Source of the DNA: Fibrobacter sp.
Lineage (GTDB): Bacteria; Fibrobacterota; Fibrobacteria; Fibrobacterales; Fibrobacteraceae
Direction of reading: 5' to 3'
NCBI GenBank assembly: GCA_012515825.1
Contig: JAAYXQ010000303.1
Location: 1-5,435, forward strand
Length of the DNA: 5,435 nt
Below are positions 1 through 5,435 of the stretch, in pieces (position 1 is the stretch's first letter; each line of letters starts with the position of its first letter). The notes beneath the pieces were generated by a model. The model was not told where the DNA came from. It saw nothing but the letters and a program-made list of their open reading frames with translations, and ran no database searches. A program made the position numbers and the translations under genes.

Positions 1-967
1 CATAAGCCACTAAATAAGAATTAGTGTAATATCCTCTAACCATAACCAAACTAGGGTGAACACCATCTAAATAGGCAATCGCTGCAAGCATTCTTTCTGA
101 ACGATTCCCATAAGTATCACCCCAACTTGTAGTCACGCTACGACCAGGGAGATAATCAATGGTGGTAACAGCAGCACCATTTCGGCCATCAAATACAGTT
201 AAGAATTCTTTTCCACTCATGATGGTACCCGTTCCCGTACGGTAATCTGCAGAAGCTGTGCCTATCACTTTTCCAAGACCATCGACTGTCCCATCACTTG
301 TTTTCATCGCCACCTCAGCAAAGCCATCTCCATTGAGATCATAAACCATAAACTGAGTATAATGGGCACCAGCACGAATATTTCGCCCTAAATCAATACG
401 CCATAATTTAGTACCGTCTAATTTATAACCATCGATATAAACGTTTCCCGTATAACCTGATTGTGAATTATCTTTTGCGTTACTTGGATCCCACTTGACA
501 ATCAATTCATACTGCCCATCACCATCTAAATCCCCCACACTCATGTCTCCTGGGGCATAAGTACAGGTGCTGCCATCTGGCATGGTCAACTGCTTAGGAC
601 GATCTAATGTTAAAGTCTTATACTGATCAGCCCAAACATCAACTTCTTTAGATTTAGCAGATTCAGAACCATTCACAACAGCACTGACTGCATATTTTGA
701 AGATGCTGCACCAGAGACATCGACAAAATTAGTGCCTTCATTGCCAGCAACAGTTTTAATTAATGTGCCGCTTCGATAAATTTTAAACTCTGTGTTTGGT
801 GCATCAGACGCGAGCAAGCGCCAACTTAAATAAACGCCATTAGATACTTTCACAGCAACAACACCTCGGTCTAAATATTCCATTTGACGAGTCGCTGCAA
901 AAGAAGAAGAAAAACCTAATAGCATAAATGCTACTAGAACCCATTGATATAATCTGATATTTCCCAT
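1..967 (-). CDS. Rhamnogalacturonan lyase, family PL11 (N-terminal 322 residues, partial)
   Basis: This gene encodes a secreted polysaccharide lyase that should cleave the rhamnose-galacturonic acid backbone of pectin (rhamnogalacturonan I) by beta-elimination. Seen: a signal peptide at residues 1-24 (hydrophobic core LVAFMLLGF, likely cleavage after SSFA), a fibronectin-like domain at about 28-112 opening with RQMEYLDRGVVAVK, then the start of the beta-propeller. The propeller carries acidic calcium-type loops at 146-154 (DLDGDGQYE) and 210-218 (DLNGDGFAE), RAGAHYTQF near 198-206 and WGDTYGNRSER at 292-302. This order and these motifs match YesW/YesX-type PL11 enzymes, which are about 600 residues long, so roughly the second half lies beyond position 1. 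The ATG at 965-967 is preceded by AAAGGG (973-978) five bases upstream. Endo or exo action cannot be told from this part. It is transcribed divergently from the neighbouring operon and is probably functionally unrelated to it. Confidence 0.93.
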   Translation of the reverse strand, partial: MGNIRLYQWVLVAFMLLGFSSSFAATRQMEYLDRGVVAVKVSNGVYLSWRLLASDAPNTEFKIYRSGTLIKTVAGNEGTNFVDVSGAASSKYAVSAVVNGSESAKSKEVDVWADQYKTLTLDRPKQLTMPDGSTCTYAPGDMSVGDLDGDGQYELIVKWDPSNAKDNSQSGYTGNVYIDGYKLDGTKLWRIDLGRNIRAGAHYTQFMVYDLNGDGFAEVAMKTSDGTVDGLGKVIGTASADYRTGTGTIMSGKEFLTVFDGRNGAAVTTIDYLPGRSVTTSWGDTYGNRSERMLAAIAYLDGVHPSLVMVRGYYTNSYLVAY

Positions 968-1002
968 ACCAACCCTTTGAAAAGAATCCAACACTTTTAA
1001 AA

Positions 1003-1031
1003 AATCTAAATAATTATAAATTGAAAGTCTA
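1003..1031 (-). promoter_or_regulatory. Possible promoter of the PL11 lyase gene
   Basis: Read on the minus strand, TAGACT (1031-1026) and TAGATT (1008-1003) are separated by 17 bases, a weak sigma-70-like pair. A perfect TATAAT also lies at 1018-1013, but without a recognisable -35 at normal spacing. Either -10 would place transcription starts some 30 to 45 bases upstream of the lyase ATG. The poor -35 and the overlap with the ACACTTT repeat would suit activator-dependent control. AT-rich DNA gives such matches by chance, so this is tentative. Confidence 0.3.
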
Positions 1032-1050
1032 CACTTTTTATGTGTTTTAG

Positions 1051-1066
1051 AAACGAAATAACGTTT
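1051..1066. promoter_or_regulatory. Inverted repeat AAACG-N6-CGTTT, possible operator
   Basis: AAACG (1051-1055) and CGTTT (1062-1066) form a perfect 5-bp inverted repeat with a 6-base spacer, between the two full copies of the GTCTACACTTT repeat. AACG/CGTT arms resemble operators of LacI-type sugar regulators, which often control pectin and sugar genes, but here the spacing is wider than the classical site. The arms are short and AT-rich, so chance occurrence is quite possible. Confidence 0.18.
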
Positions 1067-1420
1067 TAAACAAATACAAATCATTATTAATGTCTACACT
1101 TTCATATTTTATCAAAAAAAAGGCATTTTAAATTTTATGAGCACATCAAAGTCACTTGTAATAAAATATTTACAACTTTTTTTGAATTGAATAAATGCAT
1201 CTAAAGATTTATCTAGTTCTCAACAGGAATACCTTATTAAAACCCTTCATTTTGCATTAAACAGCTTTTTTCGCGTAAAAACCAAGATAAAATTCTTGTT
1301 CTCTTTTTATTATCCTTGCCCAGAAAACGACTTTTTACAAATGATAAAGCCTTTTCCCTACTAAAGGAACTTTAACCCTATATTTAAAACAACATGATTT
1401 ACATTCTTTTTCTTTTTTTT

Positions 1421-1449
1421 AGAGGAAAATGATTAATTTTAATCGATGA
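1421..1449 (+). promoter_or_regulatory. Shine-Dalgarno and six-codon leader frame coupled to the operon
   Basis: A pyrimidine tract (1403-1420) is followed by AGAGGAAA (1421-1428), the only good Shine-Dalgarno-like sequence near this operon start. It lies directly before an ATG at 1429-1431 and about 20 bases from the membrane-protein ATG at 1446. The frame from 1429 reads M-I-N-F-N-R and stops at TGA 1447-1449, which overlaps the ATG at 1446-1448 as ATGA. The next gene has an in-frame TAA at 1440-1442, so its start cannot move upstream. Ribosomes may therefore load at the leader and restart at 1446. The gap from the Shine-Dalgarno to the leader ATG is unusually short (2-3 bases), which is the main weakness. 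Confidence 0.4.
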
Positions 1450-2402
1450 AATCTTTTTTTCCTAAAAAAAGTTTTGAAGAAAATGTGGATTATTACGCAG
1501 CGAGATGCCCTGCATTTGTAAGAATCATTATTATCTCGACGAAGTCCTTTCTTTACTATCATGGTATGATGCGTGCCGCTGCTATGACGTACAATACTTT
1601 TTTAGCAGCCATTCCTCTTTTAATTTTGTTAACCGCCATAGCCCTTGCAATTGGTCTTGGGAATTTTTTTACTGATTACCTACCGTATTTTAATAAGCTT
1701 TTCTCCTGGAACGTTCCAATGGAAGAATTAATGCCTCTACTTGCCAATGCAGAGCATATTCCTTTAGCAAAGCTAGGATTTGTCGGTTCAGCAGCTCTTT
1801 TTATCACTTTTTTACTGACAATGGGGAGCCTTGAGTCTAATTTCAATGTGATTTGGGAAAATAAAACATCAAGGAAAATTCTTCATCAAATTTTAGTCTA
1901 CAGTCCAATACTTCTTGTTTTTGGGGGATTTATTGGAATTTTTGCAGGTGTCGTTTCTCAAATTCAAAACACTCTTTCTCTGATTGTCATAGAGGGTCTT
2001 CACTTTACCGAAAATGATTTAGGTATTCTAATTAACGCTTTTTGGTGGATCGCACTCAATTTTGGAGTCGTTCTCGTTATTTTTCTGATGCTCTATGCTT
2101 TACCCTCTCGCCCCACAAAAATTCCAAGGAAAAAGTTGCTATTAACATCCATCTTTGCCTCTATTTGCTCCTGGATTGCTATTTATATCTATAGTTTGAT
2201 TCTCGTTTTAGTTCAATCCACGATGATTGTTAGAATGTCGCTCTTTTATGGATCTTTAGGTTTTATTCCATTGATTTTGCTATTTGTTTTTGGTGTATGG
2301 TCTATTATATTATTTGCAAACAGCTTGGTTTGGACTATTTGTACTTGGCCTGAATCAAGTCATAAAACATGGAACTGGATAGGAACATCGGTAAACCAAT
2401 GA
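1446..2402 (+). CDS. YihY/BrkB-family inner-membrane protein
   Basis: This encodes a 318-residue polytopic inner-membrane protein of the YihY/BrkB (UPF0761) family, whose biochemical role is not firmly known. Some members were once labelled ribonuclease BN, a name now regarded as wrong. Seen: about six hydrophobic segments near residues 52-72, 110-128, 149-170, 195-219, 231-256 and 269-298. Family-like stretches are AAAMTYNTFLAAIPLLILL (44-62), NVIWENKTSRK (134-144), LYALPSRPTKIPRKK (216-230) and FYGSLGFIPLILL (267-279). The last helix ends FANSL where many relatives have GAEL. Length is normal for the family. The ATG at 1446 is the only workable start because a TAA lies two codons upstream in frame; it has no Shine-Dalgarno of its own and overlaps the stop of a six-codon leader frame. 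Its TGA overlaps the next gene's ATG. Confidence 0.88.
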   Translation: MKSFFPKKSFEENVDYYAARCPAFVRIIIISTKSFLYYHGMMRAAAMTYNTFLAAIPLLILLTAIALAIGLGNFFTDYLPYFNKLFSWNVPMEELMPLLANAEHIPLAKLGFVGSAALFITFLLTMGSLESNFNVIWENKTSRKILHQILVYSPILLVFGGFIGIFAGVVSQIQNTLSLIVIEGLHFTENDLGILINAFWWIALNFGVVLVIFLMLYALPSRPTKIPRKKLLLTSIFASICSWIAIYIYSLILVLVQSTMIVRMSLFYGSLGFIPLILLFVFGVWSIILFANSLVWTICTWPESSHKTWNWIGTSVNQ

Positions 2403-2971
2403 TCAATCGTATAATATTCTTTTTTCTTATATGTGGTTTATGTTTTCAAACGCAAGCCACAGAAAAGGATTCTCCTTCTGAATCCCTAAAAGCATTTATA
2501 GGTTTAAGTGGCGGCAATTCCATGATTGCAAGAGATGGCACTCTCTGGATGAGTATCAAAGGCGGTGTTCGAGTGCATCCTCGAATACAAACAGGCTTGT
2601 TTGTTTCCACCATCGTAAGCGATGTTAAAAACCCTTATAAAAAAGCAACATCTCAATACATTGATTATAATGTTCTTGGAGCCTTTGCTGAATTTCGCTT
2701 ACTTGAGATGAATCTATTTTCTCTATCTATTCCTTTTTCTGTCGGTGGTGGTTTAATCAACATCATGGAACAAAATGTGGAGCATTCAAGTGCAGAAGAT
2801 GGTTTCTTTATGGGTGAAGCAGGGCTTTCATTTAACTATCAATTAACACGCGTCCTCAATGTTTCTATTGGTGGTGGCTATCGTTTATTTTTACACGTAG
2901 ACAATAATAAACTGGATAACAATGATTTTAATTCACTCTATGGAGAACTTACATTCAGATGGACGGAATGA
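2399..2971 (+). CDS. Small exported protein, probable eight-stranded outer-membrane beta-barrel
   Basis: This 190-residue product is not one I can name. A clear signal peptide spans residues 1-20 (MINR, then IIFFFLICGLCF, likely cut after TQA); there is no good lipobox, although two cysteines lie in the hydrophobic core. The mature part alternates polar and hydrophobic residues in about eight amphipathic stretches near 30-37, 47-59, 62-73, 87-101, 106-119, 134-148, 151-163 and 177-188, joined by short glycine or polar turns and ending in an aromatic strand (SLYGELTFRW). That is the size and pattern of OmpX/OmpA-type barrels, which suggests an outer-membrane location. An ATG at 2369 is in frame, but the ten extra residues are polar and would precede the signal peptide. 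The ATG at 2399 overlaps the upstream TGA (ATGA) and is preferred. Function is unknown; co-expression with its two neighbours is likely. Confidence 0.75.
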   Translation: MINRIIFFFLICGLCFQTQATEKDSPSESLKAFIGLSGGNSMIARDGTLWMSIKGGVRVHPRIQTGLFVSTIVSDVKNPYKKATSQYIDYNVLGAFAEFRLLEMNLFSLSIPFSVGGGLINIMEQNVEHSSAEDGFFMGEAGLSFNYQLTRVLNVSIGGGYRLFLHVDNNKLDNNDFNSLYGELTFRWTE

Positions 2972-5217
2972 TTTCGCTTCGCGGAGCGAGATTACATAAC
3001 TTAAAATCCATTGACGCTGATTTTCAGATCAATGCGATCAATGTCGTTTGCGGCCCTTCTGGTTGCGGTAAATCAACGTTAGTTCTTGACACTCTACATG
3101 GAGAAAGTCGGAGACGCTATCTTGAAACACTCAGCCCTTTTGCTCTGCGCGTTTTAGGTGGAAAAACGTTTATTCCTCTGGATAGTGCTTCAGGGCTTTC
3201 CCCAAGTATTGCGATTGGAGCATCTCGCGGTGAAGCACCGCCAAAATCTTTTGCCTATACCATTGCAAACCTAGATGACTCTCTTCACCGTCTTTGGTCT
3301 TATGCAGCTCAACCGATTTGCCCCATTTGTAAAAAGCCGATGGCATCTTCCTCTCGTGAAGAAATCGTTTCTCAAATTGCAGCACTCCCCATTTCTTCAA
3401 GACTTCAATTTTTAGCTCCTATTGAAACACAAGAAAAAACTCTTGATTCTTTAGCCGCCGTTTTTCTATCTCAAGGATATCCAAAAGCCATGGCCGACGG
3501 CGCGCCTGTTTCACTCAGCGATTTATCTTCTGAACAAAAAAAAATAATTCCTAAAACATTTCAACTAATTATCGATCGAGTAATTGTTCGAGAAAATAGT
3601 CGTACGCGAATTGCAGAAGCCGTAGATGCCTGCTTTAGATTTACTCATTCTTTTTTAGAACTTGAATCTGGTGGAACTCATACTTTTTATAGTTCCATTC
3701 CAAGATGCAGTGAACACGGAACGACTTGCCCACCTCTTGAAGCGTCGCTTTTTTCTCCTTATAAAGAAGAAAGCAGTTCTAAAACGTTAATGACCTCCAC
3801 ACTAAAATCTCACTCTTGGAAAGAAATTTTAGAAACCTCTTTTGAAAAGTTACAAACTCTGTTACCAGCTTTATTTGAAGGCATTCTTCCAGAATATCTC
3901 ATACTCACTGCAGAAACCTTATATCAAAAAATAAACGCAATCAATCGCTTAGGCTTAGGTTATCTTTCTTGCGGTAGAGAAGGTTCTTCTTTATCAAGTG
4001 GAGAGTTACAACGGTTACGGCTTTCTTCAATAGCGACTGGTTACCTGAACGGGATGCTGATTTGCCTTGATGAACCTGCTAGCGGTTTACATTCTAATGA
4101 TGTAGAAAAATTATGGTCTATTTTGTTAGAAATTAAAAACCAAGGGAATACGTTAATTCTTATCGAACACCATCCAGAGATCATATCTAAAGCAGACCGT
4201 ATCATAGAAATGGGGCCTCTCGCTGGTTCTCGTGGAGGAGAGATTTTATTCCAGGGTTCTCGCGATGAAGTGCTAAACAACCCTCTTTCACCTACAGGCC
4301 AATGGCTAAAAAAACTTTATAATACAAAAGCAAATCCTAAACCAAATTCGAAACGAGGAATTCTAATTGATCGTTTTTCGATATTTGATATTCTGCCTAT
4401 TAGCGATCAAATTCCAGTCGAGTCCTTTACCGTGATTACTGGAGAATCAGGAAGTGGCAAGTCTTCTCTTCTTTTCAAGCACTTGATCCCTCGATTTGAA
4501 CAAGGTGATTTTCAATCTCTAGGCATTGAAGCCATTTCATTTTTATCTACTGGGAACTTTCAAGGAAACAGAAGAAGCTCTGTCGCAAGTGCCATTCAAA
4601 TACTCACTCCACTTCGAGAACTATTTGCAAAACTACCAGAAAGTAAAATTAGAGGTTATAACGCCTCTCGCTTTGGTTTTCATGTTCCAGGGGGGCGCTG
4701 TGAAACGTGTAAAGGAGAAGGGGTCATTCTCGATCCTTTAGGATATCAAGAAACCACTTGTCCCATTTGCCAAGGGAAACGCTTTCGAGAAGACGTACTA
4801 GAAGTACGTTTTAAAACGCTCTCTTTTGCAGAAATCCTCTCTCTTTCTGTGGAACGCGCTTATTCTCTTTTTGAATCTTTTGAGCCTATCACTTCTAAAC
4901 TAGAGCCGCTTATAAAAACAGGTTTAGAATACCTAGAACTTGGGCAACCCACCACACATCTTTCGAGTGGCGAACGCGCGAGATTACGCTTATCCATTAA
5001 TCTTTCAAAAGCAAAAATGCCAAAAACCCTTTATATTTTTGATGAACCCGCTAGAGGATTACACGAAAAAGACATCCTATTTATGCTTGATTTAATAGAT
5101 GTACTAAAGAAAGCTGGGCACACGATCATTGCTATTGAGCAAGCAAAGGATTTTTTAATTCGAGCCGATCATATTTTAACATTAAAAAGGCCGACGTTTA
5201 AAACTAAAGAACATTAA
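2968..5217 (+). CDS. Shortened, divergent UvrA-like ABC ATPase
   Basis: This 749-residue tandem ABC ATPase resembles UvrA, the DNA-damage sensor of nucleotide excision repair, but is far shorter than the usual 940 or so. Seen: N-terminal LRGARLHNLK; Walker A GPSGCGKST (29-37) and GESGSGKSS (492-500); signatures LSSGE (342-346, 665-669); Walker B ending LDEP and FDEP (E369, E693); and an intact C-terminal zinc finger (C578, C581, C598, C601) within FGFHVPGGRCETC. A UvrB-binding-type region (about 140-235, QGYPKAMADG) appears kept. Missing: the second cysteine pair of the first zinc module, the insertion domain and its CxxCxGxRL hinge, and the C-terminal DLGP/glycine-rich tail. The second switch histidine is Gln725 (EQA for EHN). 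It is probably a specialised paralogue, for instance in drug or DNA-adduct tolerance, which is inference. An in-frame ATG at 2959 has GGAGAA (2942-2947) 11 bases upstream; 2968 was chosen for its ATGA overlap. Confidence 0.88.
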   Translation: MISLRGARLHNLKSIDADFQINAINVVCGPSGCGKSTLVLDTLHGESRRRYLETLSPFALRVLGGKTFIPLDSASGLSPSIAIGASRGEAPPKSFAYTIANLDDSLHRLWSYAAQPICPICKKPMASSSREEIVSQIAALPISSRLQFLAPIETQEKTLDSLAAVFLSQGYPKAMADGAPVSLSDLSSEQKKIIPKTFQLIIDRVIVRENSRTRIAEAVDACFRFTHSFLELESGGTHTFYSSIPRCSEHGTTCPPLEASLFSPYKEESSSKTLMTSTLKSHSWKEILETSFEKLQTLLPALFEGILPEYLILTAETLYQKINAINRLGLGYLSCGREGSSLSSGELQRLRLSSIATGYLNGMLICLDEPASGLHSNDVEKLWSILLEIKNQGNTLILIEHHPEIISKADRIIEMGPLAGSRGGEILFQGSRDEVLNNPLSPTGQWLKKLYNTKANPKPNSKRGILIDRFSIFDILPISDQIPVESFTVITGESGSGKSSLLFKHLIPRFEQGDFQSLGIEAISFLSTGNFQGNRRSSVASAIQILTPLRELFAKLPESKIRGYNASRFGFHVPGGRCETCKGEGVILDPLGYQETTCPICQGKRFREDVLEVRFKTLSFAEILSLSVERAYSLFESFEPITSKLEPLIKTGLEYLELGQPTTHLSSGERARLRLSINLSKAKMPKTLYIFDEPARGLHEKDILFMLDLIDVLKKAGHTIIAIEQAKDFLIRADHILTLKRPTFKTKEH

Positions 5218-5435
5218 TTAGTGTGTCTATATCCAATTTTTTTAGGAATTCACTTACAGGCACTGGTTTTGAGAAATAAAAGCCTTGAACCCAATGACAA
5301 CCAGCATTTTTTAAGAAATCCAATTGTTCCTTGGTTTCAACACCTTCTGCTACAGACATTAAATTTAATTCTCGAATTAAACCAAGTACCGAGAACATGA
5401 CCTTCCTTCCTCGATCACTATTCATAAAATTTTCA
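5204..5435 (-). CDS. EAL-domain protein, C-terminal end (partial), cyclic-di-GMP phosphodiesterase type
   Basis: Only the last 76 residues are visible; the gene enters from the right edge. The frame is open to the edge, reading E-N-F before the Met at 5425, which is therefore an internal residue and not the start. Seen: the late EAL-domain motifs VAEGVET (visible residues 28-34) and QGFYFSKPVP (50-59), with the spacing normal for the family, then a short tail of about 17 residues ending at TAG (5204-5206). EAL domains hydrolyse cyclic-di-GMP to pGpG at the inner membrane or in the cytosol and control motility and biofilm. The conserved Glu of EGVE and Gln of QG are present, as in active enzymes, but the EAL, DDFG and KID motifs lie outside, so activity and any GGDEF or sensor domains cannot be judged. 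Its 3' end overlaps the convergent UvrA-like gene by 14 bp. Confidence 0.92.
   Translation of the reverse strand, partial: ENFMNSDRGRKVMFSVLGLIRELNLMSVAEGVETKEQLDFLKNAGCHWVQGFYFSKPVPVSEFLKKLDIDTLINVL

Larger units (their letters stand above)
991..1102. repeat. Repeated motif upstream of the lyase gene (GTCTACACTTT, two copies plus a partial third)
   Basis: GTCTACACTTT occurs exactly at 1027-1037 and again at 1092-1102, a start-to-start distance of 65 bp. The shorter core ACACTTT also occurs at 991-997. On the lyase strand the motif reads AAAGTGTAGAC. All copies lie within 140 bp upstream of the lyase start, and the 1027-1037 copy overlaps the candidate promoter. Repeated sites in this position would suit binding by a transcription factor controlling the lyase. 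That is inference: no regulator gene is visible in the window. Confidence 0.4.
968..1445. other. AT-rich divergent intergenic region
   Basis: This 478-bp gap separates the lyase gene (minus strand) from the membrane-protein operon (plus strand). It is very AT-rich and holds no convincing gene or RNA gene. The lyase-proximal part (about 985-1110) has repeated ACACTTT motifs and small inverted repeats, as expected for a regulated promoter. The operon-proximal end (1403-1428) has a long pyrimidine tract followed by a Shine-Dalgarno-like sequence. Between about 1140 and 1400 I see only weak dyads, for example TAAAG-GAA-CTTTA at 1362-1374 and a T-run/CGCG/A-run element at 1266-1281, and no clear sigma-70 promoter for the operon. 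A near-consensus TATATT (1379-1384) lacks a matching -35. Confidence 0.7.

Noticed and set aside
1137..1190. Seventeen-codon plus-strand frame (begins MSTSKSLVIK) in the intergenic region
   Set aside because: It has no well-placed Shine-Dalgarno (an AAGG lies about 14 bases away), is too short to judge, and such frames are expected in AT-rich DNA.
1266..1281. T-run/CGCG/A-run palindrome-like element as a terminator or operator
   Set aside because: The arms are only T and A runs with a mismatched inner pair, which is common by chance here, and there is no upstream transcript for it to terminate.
2369..2398. Upstream in-frame ATG for the barrel protein gene
   Set aside because: It would add ten mostly polar residues in front of a typical signal peptide and a 34-bp overlap with the previous gene; the ATG at 2399 gives a normal signal peptide and an ATGA junction.
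3170..3400. Minus-strand open frame of 76 codons inside the UvrA-like gene
   Set aside because: It lies wholly antisense to a well-supported domain-bearing gene and its product has no recognisable features; the same applies to the minus-strand frame at 4041-4280.
4526..4741. Plus-strand open frame of 71 codons inside the UvrA-like gene
   Set aside because: It overlaps the Q-loop and zinc-finger coding region in another frame, which is clearly the real one given the conserved cysteines and motifs.
5203..5241. Possible bidirectional terminator between the convergent genes (ACTAA/TTAGT dyad, T-run at 5235-5241)
   Set aside because: The stem is five AT-rich pairs with a 10-base loop, and the T-run starts 12 bases beyond it; too weak to call.
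5423..5425. ATG at 5425-5423 as the start of a small 73-residue EAL protein
   Set aside because: The frame stays open upstream to the window edge and the visible residues match the late part of an EAL domain, so this is an internal methionine of a longer gene.

Overview
The window is an AT-rich piece of bacterial DNA holding five protein genes: one cut by each edge and three complete ones between them. The organism looks Gram-negative. One product has a signal peptide followed by what reads as a small outer-membrane beta-barrel, another is a secreted rhamnogalacturonan lyase, and the right edge carries the end of a cyclic-di-GMP phosphodiesterase (EAL) domain. The pectin-degrading enzyme suggests a plant-fibre degrader, for example in a gut or rumen. 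A Fibrobacter-like or similar lineage is possible, but the sequence alone does not settle the phylum.

Layout. Positions 1-967 (minus strand) hold the first 322 residues of a family PL11 rhamnogalacturonan lyase, with a signal peptide, a fibronectin-like domain and the start of a calcium-binding beta-propeller; its C-terminus lies off the left edge. Positions 968-1445 are a long AT-rich divergent intergenic region. It has a repeated 11-bp motif near the lyase gene and a pyrimidine tract, a purine-rich Shine-Dalgarno and a six-codon leader frame just before the next gene. From 1446 to 5217 (plus strand) run three genes: a YihY/BrkB-family inner-membrane protein, a 190-residue probable outer-membrane barrel protein and a shortened UvrA-like ATPase. 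At 5204 the UvrA-like gene overlaps, tail to tail by 14 bp, the end of an EAL-domain gene read on the minus strand and entering from the right edge.

How the genes fit together. The leader frame and the three plus-strand genes are joined by three successive ATGA junctions, in which the start codon of one frame overlaps the stop codon of the frame before it. This points to one translationally coupled operon. Its contents are odd: a polytopic inner-membrane protein, a small outer-membrane barrel and a DNA-repair-type ATPase. The ATPase has lost the insertion domain, most of the first zinc module and, in the C-terminal nucleotide-binding half, the switch histidine. It keeps both Walker A and Walker B motifs, both signature motifs and the C-terminal zinc finger. 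It is therefore unlikely to be the organism's housekeeping UvrA, and it is the most interesting item here.
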